DNA of 64,000 nt, from NCBI GenBank assembly GCA_902363535.1, contig CABJAE010000002.1:62001-126000 (forward strand), written 5' to 3'. Origin of the DNA: Peptoniphilaceae bacterium (GTDB lineage Bacteria > Bacillota > Clostridia > Tissierellales > Peptoniphilaceae). Shown in pieces: positions 17,608 to 26,869 of this stretch. Position 1 is the stretch's first letter. Each line of letters opens with the position of its first letter. The position numbers and the translations under genes were made by a program. The notes under the pieces are model-generated. The model made no database searches, had not been told where the DNA came from, and saw only the letters and a program-made list of their open reading frames with translations.

Positions 17608-18599
17608 TGAAATGTTTATCTTGCGGCGCAGACAATGCCGCCGACGCAAAATTTTGTAAATCCTGCGGACAGCCGCTGGAAAGTGACGCCCCCCGGGACA
17701 CGGCGATCCTGGAACCGGTGGACGCTTACGACACGGATCCCGCCTATTCCTTCGACGAGGTCGAGGAGAAAAAGCCTGCCGGGAAAAAGAAGGGCGTGAT
17801 CATCGCAGCCTCCGTTTTTGCGGTGATCGTTCTTCTCGTGCTCTCGGTTTTTATCTACCGCACGAGCCGCCGAATCAGCTTGGAAAAATCCGCTGCCGCC
17901 GCCATCGAGGATGAAAATTACGACAAGGCTCGGGAGCAGTACGACAAGCTCTACGACATGACAGGTCGCGACGTGTACAAGGAGCGGGCAAAGGATGCCA
18001 AGACCATGGCCAAGGATCAGGAGCTCTTGGACGAAGCGAAGGATGCCCTTGAAAGCGACTCCTTTAAAGAGGCTTTGCGGATTTACACCGCCATCGAAGA
18101 GCACGACAACGATCTGTCCGATAAGGCCAAAGAGGGCGCGAAGGACGTGGTGAGTTCCGCCGCCGATGAGATTTGGGCCCGGATGGATGCAGATGATTTC
18201 GACGGCGCCATGGACATGGTCAACGAGCTCATCGCCGTGGCCCCGAACAACGACCGCTTGGCCGATCTGAAGAAGAAAGTGAAGCAAGGGGCGAAAAATT
18301 TAAGCGAAGAAAAGATTCGCGCCGCCACCGCGGAATCGGAAGCCGCCAAGGCCGCCGAATCGGCGAAAAAAAGCGCCAAGCGGGCCTCGGAGGCGAGCCG
18401 CATTCTCTATACCTATCAATACGTCACCGCGGCGGAAGCCAATGTGCGCACGGGCCCGGGAAAGAATTACCCGGTGGCCTACACCTTGAGTCGCGGCGCC
18501 GAAGTCTACGTCATCGACACCCAATCGGATTCCGTGAGGACCTGGTGCAATATCGGCGACGGCTGGATTTCCTACCGCACTTTAAACGGCGAGTTTTGA
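17604..18599 (+). CDS. Zinc-ribbon, single-pass membrane protein with extracellular SH3 domain
   Basis: This 331-residue protein has an N-terminal zinc ribbon (CLSCGADNAADAKFCKSCG), an acidic linker, one membrane helix (about residues 65-85), an Ala/Asp/Lys-rich helical repeat region that looks TPR-like or coiled coil (90-260), and a C-terminal SH3_3-type domain starting AEANVRTGPGKNYPV. The likely topology is zinc ribbon inside and SH3 outside, possibly binding peptidoglycan (inference from the domain family). It is translationally coupled to the preceding zinc-ribbon gene through an ATGA overlap and ends in a strong terminator. Confidence 0.82.
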   Translation: MMKCLSCGADNAADAKFCKSCGQPLESDAPRDTAILEPVDAYDTDPAYSFDEVEEKKPAGKKKGVIIAASVFAVIVLLVLSVFIYRTSRRISLEKSAAAAIEDENYDKAREQYDKLYDMTGRDVYKERAKDAKTMAKDQELLDEAKDALESDSFKEALRIYTAIEEHDNDLSDKAKEGAKDVVSSAADEIWARMDADDFDGAMDMVNELIAVAPNNDRLADLKKKVKQGAKNLSEEKIRAATAESEAAKAAESAKKSAKRASEASRILYTYQYVTAAEANVRTGPGKNYPVAYTLSRGAEVYVIDTQSDSVRTWCNIGDGWISYRTLNGEF

Positions 18600-18612
18600 A
18601 TTCGAGCCATAC

Positions 18613-18645
18613 AAAAAACCCTGTCGGCGGACAGGGTTTTGTTTT
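18613..18645. terminator. Bidirectional terminator
   Basis: AAAACCCTGTC, GGCG loop, GACAGGGTTTT, with flanking A and T runs, between convergent genes. Confidence 0.85.
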
Positions 18646-18649
18646 GCGC

Positions 18650-19723
18650 TTATTTCAAGCTGCGGCCAAAGGCATCAGCCTTTAAGGCGGCGGCTTTTAT
18701 TTTTTCCGGAGAAATGTTTTTGCTCGAGCGTTTGTATTCCGTGGTTTCAGGAACGAAGGTCATCATTTCGTCCAGATCCTCTGCCGTAAGTCCCACGTCT
18801 TCCAGGGTAATGGGCAGGCCCAGGGACTGATTGAAGCGGGCAATTTTTTCCAGCTCCGCCTCGTTGTCGTCGTAGGCGTGAAGGACCATGACGCCGAAGG
18901 AGACCACTTCGCCGTGAAGGTACTCCCCTTCTCTCGGGATCAGGCAGGCGGCGTCAAAGAAAATGTGGGCGATGTAGGAATTGTAGTAGAAATCCGGCTG
19001 ATTGGTGAGATTGCTCACGTAGCCTGTGGAGACCAAGACATCCAGGGCGATTTCTTCCACGGCCCGGGAGACGCGGTTGTGCTTCACATCTTCCAGGCCT
19101 TCTTTGCCCCACTTCAGGAAGGGCTCTTCGCAGGTTTTGGCGATGCCCACGCCCAGGCGGGCCATGTGACTCAAGTCGTCGCCTTTGGATGCGGAAAGGA
19201 CTTCCGCCTGTTTGCTGATGCCATCGCCGATGCCGGCCCAGAAGTAAATGTCCGGGGCTTCGGCGATGATTTTCAGGTCGATGAAAATATCCGAGGGAGA
19301 CTTGGGAAATTCGTAGCTTTCCACCCGGCCCGACTCGTCGTAGACCACGGCAATGGCGGTCATGGCCGCGCAATTGGAGCAGATGGTGGGAAAGGAAAAG
19401 GCGGGCTTGTCGGCGCGCAGGGAGAGGACCTTCGTCGTGTCCAGGGCCTTGCCCCCGCCGATGCCGAAGAGCACGTCGGCTTCTTTCACGGCGGGCTCAT
19501 TTTTCAGCCGCTCGATGTTTGCATTGGTGCACTCCACGCCGTAGACGAAGGTGCCGGTAATTTCCACATCGCATCCTTTCAGGGCGTCTTTTATTTTTCC
19601 CGAAGCGGCCTTTAAGGCGCGTTCGCCGCCGATGAGGACAACTTTTTTAAAGCCCCTCGCCGCCAACACCTCGGGCAATTCGTCGTAACCGTCTTTCGAC
19701 AGATAGTAGTTCGGCATATACAT
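18650..19723 (-). CDS. Iron-containing alcohol dehydrogenase family protein, glycerol-dehydrogenase-like
   Basis: This 357-residue enzyme is of the group III dehydrogenase fold. An N-terminal NAD-binding half contains FGIGGGKALDTTKVLS, the family GGG(S/K)xxD loop. The metal site is spread over DIFIDLKIIAEAP, GIGDGISKQAEV and EYLHGEVVSFGVMV. Relatives include glycerol dehydrogenase and butanol dehydrogenase-like proteins; the substrate is not known. The ATG at 19723 lies 7 bases after AAAGGGGAG; a longer reading to 19765 has no ribosome site. It stands alone. Confidence 0.85.
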   Translation of the reverse strand: MYMPNYYLSKDGYDELPEVLAARGFKKVVLIGGERALKAASGKIKDALKGCDVEITGTFVYGVECTNANIERLKNEPAVKEADVLFGIGGGKALDTTKVLSLRADKPAFSFPTICSNCAAMTAIAVVYDESGRVESYEFPKSPSDIFIDLKIIAEAPDIYFWAGIGDGISKQAEVLSASKGDDLSHMARLGVGIAKTCEEPFLKWGKEGLEDVKHNRVSRAVEEIALDVLVSTGYVSNLTNQPDFYYNSYIAHIFFDAACLIPREGEYLHGEVVSFGVMVLHAYDDNEAELEKIARFNQSLGLPITLEDVGLTAEDLDEMMTFVPETTEYKRSSKNISPEKIKAAALKADAFGRSLK

Positions 19724-19814
19724 AGTTTCGCTCCCCTTTCTTTCAATACGGTCGTTGCAGAACACTATACACCCGAAACCCCGGCGCCTTCAAGAGAGAT
19801 GGACGAAGAATACA

Positions 19815-21650
19815 TTATTCCTCTGCCTTCTTTTCGCGGTTTGATTCCGTTTTATTTTCGTTTGTCGCCTTATCTGAATTTTCCGCCTCGGTTTTCGGCT
19901 TCGCCTTCACCGGCTTTACCGAGGGCATGATGCCCTTGGCCACCACTTGGGGGAAGAGGTAGAGGCCCAGATTTTTCGGGTGGGTGTGGTCGGAAATAAA
20001 GAGTTCGTCTTCTTCCTTGGCGATTTTGTACCAGTCGATAAGGTGCACCCGCTTCGACGCCTTGGCGGCGTTGGCGAGCTTTTCATTGACGGCCCCTTCC
20101 CAGGGATCGGGCATGACCGTGTTGATGAGGTACACGGGATGCTCTCCCGTGGCGACGATGAGGTCGTCAAGTACCTTGGTATTGAAGTCGTAATTGGTGC
20201 CCAGCTGAATCACGATGGGGGCGTCCTCTGCGAGGGCGCTTAAATCGTGGCTTTCCAAAATCTCTTTGCCCGTTACCATTTGGCGATTCTTTTTGCCGTC
20301 GATGGTAAATTTCGGCAGGAGCATTTTAATGTATTCCGCTTCCATTTCCGTGAGGCTGTCGCCGATCATCAGGCCGTCGCGCTCGGCCAGGGCGTTCACG
20401 TCTTTTTCACCGAGGGCCACCGCCGGCCAGCGCCGGTTGATCTCCTTGATTTCGTCGGAGAGGTTTTCATCGTCCAAAGGTTCGGGCTCCTTGGCCTTGG
20501 CCGCTTCTTTTTCCCGGGCCTCGATTTTTTTCGCCTCGGCCTTTTCTTTGGCGGCCATGCGCTTCGGGCTGAAGGCGAAGGTGCCGATGAGGGTGATGAG
20601 GGCGAGGGCCGCGGCGGAGACGGTTAAGACGCGCTTTTTCGCCGGGCGCTTAAAGAGGCGATAGGTCACTTCGCCCAGGATGAAGAGGGCGGGCATTTGA
20701 ATGAGCACCACGGCGAAGTAGGAAAGTTCGCTGTGGGAGAAGGCCTGTTGAAAGACGAGCATCACCGGGTACTGCCACAGGTAGAGCTCGTAGCTGCGAG
20801 TGCCGAAGTAGCGGAGCACAGGGCCACTCAAAGCCTTGGCCGTGGCGTTGTCGTCTTTTGCCGTATAGAGCAAGAGGGCCGCCCCCATGAGGCTGAAGAG
20901 GGCCATGCCGCCGTAGTAGAGGAAGCGGCCTTCGGCGAAGAAGACGAAGGACAAAAGCATGAGGCCGAGAAGAACGGCCGCAGGCATCCCTTTCGCCTTT
21001 TGGCTGCCCTTGAAGCTGCCCTTCTCGCCCATGAGCCCGGCCAGTGCGCCGATGGCGAAGGCGAAGTAGCGGGTGTCCGTGCCGTAGTAAATGCGGGTCG
21101 CATCTTGCGTAAAAGGCGTCATGACGGGCATGAGCAGAAGGGAAATTCCACCGGTGACGGCGAGGGAGAGGGCGAGCTTGCCCCGATTTTTGCCGCAGAA
21201 TTGCCTTAAAACGGCCCAAATCAAATAAAATTGCAGTTGTGCCGACAGGGCCCAGAAATGGGTGAAGGGCAAAAATTTCCCGTGGAGATCGAAGTAGGAG
21301 AAGCCCCGAAGGATTTGCTGCCAGTTATTTACGCCGAAGACGGCGCTGATCCCCGAGGCGGCTACGTCGCGAAATTCCCCTTGAAAGGCCAAAGCGGCGA
21401 CAAATACCACCACGGCCACGACAAAGACCAAGGGCGGCGTCAGTTTTTTGTACTGTTTGGCGAGCTTTTTAAAGGGCGCGTGGTTTTTTTCCGACAAATG
21501 TTGGCTCATGAGCAAATAGCCCGAGAGCAGGAAAAACATGACCACGCCTAAGTAGCCGCCGACGATTTTGTGGGGATACAAGTGGTAGAGGATCACGCCC
21601 CACAGAGCCAGGGCGCGGAGTCCCGTAAAGGATTTTATTTCTTTGTGCAC
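19815..21650 (-). CDS. OatA-like membrane acyltransferase with SGNH domain
   Basis: This 611-residue protein has an acyltransferase-3 domain with about ten membrane segments (residues 1-390; FTGLRALALWGVILYHL carries the catalytic His), a charged helical linker (about 395-440, rich in A, K and E), and an extracytoplasmic SGNH-type domain with the Ser in MIGDSLTE and the Asp/His in SDHTHPKNLG. OatA proteins O-acetylate peptidoglycan MurNAc and confer lysozyme resistance; other members modify other surface glycans. The GTG at 21650 follows AAGGAGG by six bases; a longer frame reaching 21899 lacks a ribosome site. Confidence 0.88.
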   Translation of the reverse strand: MHKEIKSFTGLRALALWGVILYHLYPHKIVGGYLGVVMFFLLSGYLLMSQHLSEKNHAPFKKLAKQYKKLTPPLVFVVAVVVFVAALAFQGEFRDVAASGISAVFGVNNWQQILRGFSYFDLHGKFLPFTHFWALSAQLQFYLIWAVLRQFCGKNRGKLALSLAVTGGISLLLMPVMTPFTQDATRIYYGTDTRYFAFAIGALAGLMGEKGSFKGSQKAKGMPAAVLLGLMLLSFVFFAEGRFLYYGGMALFSLMGAALLLYTAKDDNATAKALSGPVLRYFGTRSYELYLWQYPVMLVFQQAFSHSELSYFAVVLIQMPALFILGEVTYRLFKRPAKKRVLTVSAAALALITLIGTFAFSPKRMAAKEKAEAKKIEAREKEAAKAKEPEPLDDENLSDEIKEINRRWPAVALGEKDVNALAERDGLMIGDSLTEMEAEYIKMLLPKFTIDGKKNRQMVTGKEILESHDLSALAEDAPIVIQLGTNYDFNTKVLDDLIVATGEHPVYLINTVMPDPWEGAVNEKLANAAKASKRVHLIDWYKIAKEEDELFISDHTHPKNLGLYLFPQVVAKGIMPSVKPVKAKPKTEAENSDKATNENKTESNREKKAEE

Positions 21651-21745
21651 TGAAAGCCTCCTTATTATACGCGAAAAGAATGGACCGAAGCCCATTCTTT
21701 CCACGAATATGAATAAAAGCGAATCCCTGAGAGATAAACTTGCGA

Positions 21746-22933
21746 TTATTTGCCGGCGGCTTCCTGATCCCGTCGCTTGATGTTTTTGAAGCCCAGGATC
21801 CACAGGGGCAGAATAATCAATGCCCAGTTGAAAATACCCAGGTATTTGTAGGCATTTTGTACGATCCACATTAAGCCCAGGGTGGAAACCAAGTAGCAAA
21901 CGATCAAGGAAACGACGGCGATAATGGCCTTTTTCTTGACCAAATTGGTTTCGTTCTTCATGACGTGGGGTTCCATACGGGTCACGATGCCGAAGATAAA
22001 GCCGACGGCGGTGGTGATCAGTGCCAAGAAGAGCAGGATCGGATAAAGGACGGAGAGGATCGAAATGTCCAATTTGTTGACGACGGCGATGGTGGGCAGC
22101 GCCCGAGACGCTTCGTCTAAATAAATGTCGGGCATTTGAGAGAAGATCAAAAGGGTGATGCCGACGAGCATGAGAATGTTCATAATGCAGCCGATGATCA
22201 TGGCGCCTTTTGCTTCTTCTTTGTATTGACCGCCTTTAAAGGATGCCGTAATGCCGCCGATGGCGCTGATTTGGAAGCCCGCATAGGTCAAGGCCCATAA
22301 GAGGGAGTTGCCGATGTTTCCGGGAACGGTTTGATCCGATGCGGAGATGCCCCACTTGGTGGCATTGGGATTGACGTAGCCTTCGGAGAAGAGCCGCGCG
22401 ATGTCCGGACCGAATTTAATGAGGCCGGAGATAATAACGATAGAAATAATGGCTAAAATCATAACGGTCATAATGGTGGCGTTTTTCCGAACGAGTTCTT
22501 CGCCGAAAATAACCAACAGGGTTACGACCACGACCATAAAGACGGAGCCGACGAGGACGGGCAGGCCCAGGTATTGATTAACCAAGAGGCCACCGGATGC
22601 GATGGTGGCCGCCGATGCGGCGATGGTGGTAATGATGACACTGACGTCCATGGCCGGGGTGAAGATCTTGGCGTATTTGCCGTAAGCTTCCTTGGACCAG
22701 GCGTCGTAGCCCCATTTATCCGTTTGCCGCGCCGTTTCCAGGCCGACGTAGTAGGTGATGGCGATCAAAATAAAAGTCAGAATCGGCATTAAGGTGCCGA
22801 ACCATCCGTGGTTTGCGAAGAATTGAAGCTCTTGCGTCCCCGATGCGAATCCCGCACCGCAGTGCGTAGAGAACCAAACCGTCGCGACACCGAAACTGAT
22901 GGATGTAAGATAATTGCGTTTATCGTTTGTCAC
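21746..22933 (-). CDS. YkvI family membrane transporter-like protein
   Basis: This 395-residue protein has about ten membrane helices and the LeuT-fold-like N-terminal unwound motif FSTHCGAGFASGTQELQFF in the first helix. YkvI-family members are distant relatives of amino-acid and nucleobase transporters; the substrate is unknown. The GTG at 22933 follows ATGGAGGAA; a longer frame to 23014 would cross its own promoter. It is divergent from a dicarboxylate/amino-acid symporter with a perfect palindrome between them. The terminator is not clear; the acyltransferase gene downstream has its own ribosome site and a TATAAT. Confidence 0.82.
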   Translation of the reverse strand: MTNDKRNYLTSISFGVATVWFSTHCGAGFASGTQELQFFANHGWFGTLMPILTFILIAITYYVGLETARQTDKWGYDAWSKEAYGKYAKIFTPAMDVSVIITTIAASAATIASGGLLVNQYLGLPVLVGSVFMVVVVTLLVIFGEELVRKNATIMTVMILAIISIVIISGLIKFGPDIARLFSEGYVNPNATKWGISASDQTVPGNIGNSLLWALTYAGFQISAIGGITASFKGGQYKEEAKGAMIIGCIMNILMLVGITLLIFSQMPDIYLDEASRALPTIAVVNKLDISILSVLYPILLFLALITTAVGFIFGIVTRMEPHVMKNETNLVKKKAIIAVVSLIVCYLVSTLGLMWIVQNAYKYLGIFNWALIILPLWILGFKNIKRRDQEAAGK

Positions 22934-22996
22934 GATATTCCTCCATTCTAAGGGATTGCTTCTATTTACAAAAATACTATCACAACCGTCCGCCCT

Positions 22997-23013
22997 TGAA
23001 AAGAATCTTTTCA
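22997..23013. promoter_or_regulatory. Perfect 8-1-8 palindrome between divergent transporter genes (candidate operator)
   Basis: TGAAAAGA, one A, TCTTTTCA. It overlaps the -35 of the leftward gene (TTTTCA, 17 bases, TAGTAT with an upstream TG), so a bound regulator would block that promoter. It lies about 50 bases before the -10 of the rightward gene. Confidence 0.6.
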
Positions 23014-23062
23014 CCGATTTGACACGCTTTCTTAGGCTTTTTCCCCCTTTTTCGCCCCGTTT

Positions 23063-23071
23063 TGATATAAT
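23063..23071 (+). promoter_or_regulatory. Extended -10 promoter of dicarboxylate/amino-acid symporter
   Basis: TGATATAAT: an extended -10 with a perfect TATAAT at 23066-23071. The TTGACA at 23019-23024 is too far away to be its -35. Confidence 0.55.
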
Positions 23072-23107
23072 GATACCAATTCAATCATTTTTTAAGGAGG
23101 TTTTTTA

Positions 23108-24337
23108 ATGTCTGAAAAAAAGGCCTTTACTCTGGGCCTCATCCCCAAGCTTATCATTGCCATTATTTTGGGTATTCTGGTAGGCTCCTACCTGCCTGAA
23201 GTGGTGACGAAAATCGCCGTCACTTTCTCGGCAAACTTCGGTAAGTTCTTGAACTTTGTCATTCCCCTGATGATTATCGCCTTTGTTGCCAAGGGCATCG
23301 CCGACCTGTCGGAAGGGGCGGGAAAATTGCTCCTCGCCACGGTGGGCATGGCTTATTGCTCCACTTTAATCGCCGGGAGTCTGTCCTACACCATGGCCCA
23401 CGGCATCTTCCCCTCGTTCATTTCCCAGGAAATGGTCGAGCAGATTAAATCGGCCTCCGAAAAGAATTTAAGCGCTCTCTTTGAGATCCCGCTGGAACCG
23501 GCCATCGACGTGACAGGCGCCCTGATCCTCGCCTTTATGGTGGGCCTTTGCGTGTCGATTTTGCGCCAAAGAAATAGCGGCGAAACCTTCTACAAGCTCA
23601 TTAACGAATTTAACGAAATGATTAATTTGGTCCTGTCCAAGGCAATTATTCCTTTGCTTCCCTTCTTCATTTTCGGTAACTTCGCCAACATGGCTTACTC
23701 CGGAAGCGTCTTCGCCATTCTTTCCGTCTTTATCCGGATCTTCGGCTGCATTTTGGTTCTGCACCTGCTCTACGTCTTCGCCATGTTCCTCGTGGCCTGC
23801 ACGACAACCAAGCGCAATCCCTTCAAGACCTTCCCCAAAATGTTCCCGGCCTACTTTACCGCCGTGGGCACCCAATCCTCTGCCGCCACCATTCCCGTCA
23901 ATGTGGAATGTAACAAGCAAATGGGCGTCACTCGCCAAATTCGGGAATTCTGTATTCCCCTTTGCGCCACCGTCCACTTGCCCGGCTCCATGATTACCTT
24001 GACGGCCTGCGTCTACACCTTGCTCTATATGTACAACATGCCCCACAGCTTCGGCTTGATTCTTCAATTTATCGCCGTCTTAGGCGTGGCCATGGTCGCC
24101 GCACCGGGCGCTCCCGGCGGCGCCGTCATGAGCGCACTGCCCTTCCTCCCCATCGTCGGCGTGGCTACGAACTCGCCCATGGCATCCATCTTGATTTCTC
24201 TTTATTTAACGCAAGACTCCTTCGGTACCGCCGCCAACGTGGCCGGCGACAACGCCATTTCCATGCTCGTGGAAAAAGTGTACTACAAACACATTTTGAA
24301 ACAGCCGAAACCGGTGGAAGAAGAAAGTCTTTCCTAA
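23108..24337 (+). CDS. Dicarboxylate/amino acid:cation symporter (DAACS family)
   Basis: This 409-residue symporter has about eight membrane helices plus re-entrant loops. The family motifs are visible: a Ser-rich hairpin in AVGTQSSAATIPVN, and the second-hairpin/helix-8 region with APGAPGGAVMSALPF and GDNAISML. DAACS carriers take up glutamate, aspartate, C4-dicarboxylates or serine/threonine with Na+ or H+; the exact substrate cannot be read. AAGGAGG lies 7 bases before the ATG. It is divergent from the YkvI-type gene, and a palindrome between the two suggests shared control. Confidence 0.9.
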   Translation: MSEKKAFTLGLIPKLIIAIILGILVGSYLPEVVTKIAVTFSANFGKFLNFVIPLMIIAFVAKGIADLSEGAGKLLLATVGMAYCSTLIAGSLSYTMAHGIFPSFISQEMVEQIKSASEKNLSALFEIPLEPAIDVTGALILAFMVGLCVSILRQRNSGETFYKLINEFNEMINLVLSKAIIPLLPFFIFGNFANMAYSGSVFAILSVFIRIFGCILVLHLLYVFAMFLVACTTTKRNPFKTFPKMFPAYFTAVGTQSSAATIPVNVECNKQMGVTRQIREFCIPLCATVHLPGSMITLTACVYTLLYMYNMPHSFGLILQFIAVLGVAMVAAPGAPGGAVMSALPFLPIVGVATNSPMASILISLYLTQDSFGTAANVAGDNAISMLVEKVYYKHILKQPKPVEEESLS

Positions 24338-24340
24338 CGC

Positions 24341-24371
24341 AAAAAACCGGCCTTGCAGCCGGTTTTTTTTG
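24341..24371. terminator. Bidirectional terminator
   Basis: ACCGGC, loop CTTGCA, GCCGGT with A and T runs on both sides, between convergent genes. Confidence 0.85.
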
Positions 24372-24380
24372 TGCGAAAAT

Positions 24381-25277
24381 TTATTCGTTCATGAGAGAGA
24401 GTTCGTCGGGATCGCCGCCGAAGGTGACGACGCAGACTTCCGGGCCCGTGTGGGCGCCGATGACGCAGCCCAATCGCTGGGACGTGTCGATGTTTTCCTC
24501 TTTCATGCCCATGTCTTTGATTAAAAAGTCTTTGACCAGCGCTACTCGCTCGGGCCAGTCGCCGGAATAGACGTAGACCCGTTGGTTCGGATTGAATTTT
24601 CCGTCTTTTGAGTGTTCGAGGATGTACTTTTTCAGCTTTTTCAAAAAGGCTTTCTGGCCGCGGTAGACGTCCAGAAGCTCCAAGGTGCCCTTTTCTTTCT
24701 CCAGTTCCAGCATGGGGCTAAGCTGCAGAACGCCGCCGGCGATTTTTGCCTTTTTGGACACGCGCCCGCCGCGGTGCAAATACTCCAGCGTGCCCACGGT
24801 AAAGCATTCGTGGGAAGTGGTTTTGATTTTGTTCAGGTAGGCCGCAATGGCCGCGAGGCTCTCTCCCCGATCCCTGAGGATGGCGGCCTTTAGGGCGAGG
24901 AGGCCTTCGCCGAAGGTGGCGGCTTTCGAATCCACCACGTCGATTTTTCCCGGATACTCTTTTTCCAAAGCGTTCTTTACCATGACCGCCCCTTCGTAAG
25001 AGCCGGAAAGGCCGGAGGAGAGGCTGATGTAGAGCACCTCGTCGCCCTCTTCCAGGGCTTTGCGAAAGGCCTCTTCCATGACCCCGGGCATGACACGGGA
25101 GGTGCTGTAAACCGTGCCCGCCCGCATATTGTCGTAGAAATTGGAAATGTCCATGGCCCGACCCGTTTCAAATTCGTTTTCTCCGTCGGAGACGGCGATG
25201 GGCAGCTGAACGATGCCGTAGCGTTCCGCGGTGGTGAAATTTATATCCGCGCCGTCGTCGGTAAAAAGTTTAATCAT
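24381..25277 (-). CDS. DegV family fatty-acid-binding protein
   Basis: This 298-residue protein has the DegV pattern: DDGADINFTTAERYGI at the N-terminus, SSGLSGSYEGA near residue 90, and VDSKAATFGEG near residue 120. DegV/FakB proteins bind one fatty acid and present it to the kinase FakA for phosphorylation. No fakA is seen in this window. The ATG at 25277 follows TAAGGAG. The C-terminal GAHTGPEVCVVTFGGD matches the usual GxHxGPG end region. Confidence 0.9.
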   Translation of the reverse strand: MIKLFTDDGADINFTTAERYGIVQLPIAVSDGENEFETGRAMDISNFYDNMRAGTVYSTSRVMPGVMEEAFRKALEEGDEVLYISLSSGLSGSYEGAVMVKNALEKEYPGKIDVVDSKAATFGEGLLALKAAILRDRGESLAAIAAYLNKIKTTSHECFTVGTLEYLHRGGRVSKKAKIAGGVLQLSPMLELEKEKGTLELLDVYRGQKAFLKKLKKYILEHSKDGKFNPNQRVYVYSGDWPERVALVKDFLIKDMGMKEENIDTSQRLGCVIGAHTGPEVCVVTFGGDPDELSLMNE

Positions 25278-25403
25278 TGTTCGCTCCTTATGGCGTTTTC
25301 TTCGTCGATGCCGCCGTTGGGCATCTCTGTTCGCTTTTATATTACGTGTTACGGCATTTAAAGTCAACGGAGGGCGAAAAAACCCGCCCTCGCCGCCGAT
25401 TTT

Positions 25404-26210
25404 TTACTTTTCGGCGCCGGCGAGTTGTTTTTTTACCAGGAGAACGATAAGAGTTACCACGCCGAGGAGGACGATGCTCCCTCCGGGCTTGAGCCCCAGG
25501 TAGTAGGAGAGGATGAGGCCGCCTTCGGTAAATAAAATGCCGAAGAGCACGGAGGCGACGTGGGTTTTTTTGTAGCTGAGCTTGAGCTGCAGGGCGCAGG
25601 AGACGGGAAGCACCAGAAGGGAGGAAATAATCAAGACCCCGACGGTGCGGGCGGATATGGCCACGGTGAGGCCCGTTAAGAGGACGAAGAGGCCGCTCAA
25701 CCGATCGCCGCGGATGCCGGCCAGGCGGGCGGAGATGCCGTCGAAGGACAGGTAGAGGAGTTTTTTGTAGTTTAACAGAAGAAAGAGGACCACGGCGGCG
25801 GAGACGAGAAGGATCATGTAGAATTCAAAATCCGTAATGGCCACGATGGTGCCGAAGAGAAAGGATTCGAAATTGGCCCCGCCCTTCACGAAGCCGGAGA
25901 GGATGGAGGCCAGGCCCACGCCGGTGGACATGATCACCGCCGTGGAGATTTCCCCGTAGGAGGGGAAGCGGCGGCGAATCCATTCCATGGACAGGGCGGC
26001 CACGGCACAGGTGATGATGGCGCCCAGTATTGGATTGATCCCCACCAACAGCCCGAACATGACCCCGGCCAGGGACACGTGGGAAAGGGCGTCGCCGATC
26101 ATGGCCAGCCGCCGATTCACGATGACCACGCCCATGGCGGGAATCACGACGGAAAGGACCAGGCCCACGATCATGGCCCGAATCATGTATTCGTATTGAA
26201 ACAGTTCCAT
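25404..26210 (-). CDS. znuB: Metal (probably zinc) ABC transporter permease, ZnuB type
   Basis: This 268-residue permease of the ABC-3 family has about eight membrane helices, with GDALSHVSLAGV near the N-terminus and an RTVGVLIISSLLVLP block, both typical of ZnuB/MntB/AdcB. It forms the channel for the ATPase and binding protein encoded just upstream; the genes overlap by 1 base (26210). Zinc rather than manganese is inferred from the very His-rich partner binding protein and the adjacent Fur-family gene. Confidence 0.9.
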   Translation of the reverse strand: MELFQYEYMIRAMIVGLVLSVVIPAMGVVIVNRRLAMIGDALSHVSLAGVMFGLLVGINPILGAIITCAVAALSMEWIRRRFPSYGEISTAVIMSTGVGLASILSGFVKGGANFESFLFGTIVAITDFEFYMILLVSAAVVLFLLLNYKKLLYLSFDGISARLAGIRGDRLSGLFVLLTGLTVAISARTVGVLIISSLLVLPVSCALQLKLSYKKTHVASVLFGILFTEGGLILSYYLGLKPGGSIVLLGVVTLIVLLVKKQLAGAEK

Positions 26211-26869
26211 CAGTCTCGCCTCTTTTCAAGGACGCCGTCTTCCAAGACGTAGACGCCGTCGATCATGTCTTCCACCAGATGCAGCTCGTGGGTGATCATT
26301 AAAATGGTGATCCCGTGAATGTCGTGGAGGTGGCGCAAAATATGAAAGAGCTCTTCCCGTGCCTTAAAGTCGATGCCCGTCGTGGGCTCGTCTAAAATGA
26401 GCACGTCGGTCATGGAGATCAGGGCCTTGGCGATCAACACCCGCTGCCTTTGCCCGCCGGAGAGGGCGCCGTAGAGGCGATCGCGAAAGCCTTCCAGATC
26501 CACGAGGGACAGGGCGTCGTCGATGCGACGTTCGCGCTCGTCGGCCGTTAATTTTTCCCCGTAAAGGCCCAGGTCCACCAGCTCGTTTACCGTAATGGGA
26601 AAGTCGTAGGAGGCGACCATGAGCTGAGGCACGTAGCTGATGCGGGAAAAGTCCGTGTCCTTTCCCAGTGGCTTGCCGTCGTATTCGATGGTGCCCGATG
26701 TGGGTTTTTCGATGCCCAACAGGAGCTTGATTAAGGTGGATTTTCCCGAGCCGTTGGCCCCTATAAATGCGAGAAAATCTCCCTGTTTCACAGAGAGATT
26801 CGCTCCTTTTAACACCTCGTTTTTCCCGTAGGAAAAGCGCAGGTCCCTGACCCGATAGATTTCTTTCAT
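26210..26869 (-). CDS. znuC: Metal (probably zinc) ABC transporter ATP-binding protein, ZnuC type
   Basis: This 219-residue ATPase has Walker A GANGSGKSTLIK, the signature LSGGQRQRVLIAKAL, Walker B DVLILDEPTTGID, and the switch His in MMITHELH-type context (ILMITHELH). It powers metal uptake with the neighbouring permease. Its start overlaps the stop of the binding-protein gene by four bases, so translation of the operon is coupled. Confidence 0.93.
   Translation of the reverse strand: MKEIYRVRDLRFSYGKNEVLKGANLSVKQGDFLAFIGANGSGKSTLIKLLLGIEKPTSGTIEYDGKPLGKDTDFSRISYVPQLMVASYDFPITVNELVDLGLYGEKLTADERERRIDDALSLVDLEGFRDRLYGALSGGQRQRVLIAKALISMTDVLILDEPTTGIDFKAREELFHILRHLHDIHGITILMITHELHLVEDMIDGVYVLEDGVLEKRRD

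Noticed and set aside
21651..21899. N-terminal extension of the OatA-like protein
   Set aside because: No ribosome site, overlaps the end of the YkvI-type gene, and the GTG at 21650 has AAGGAGG at good spacing.
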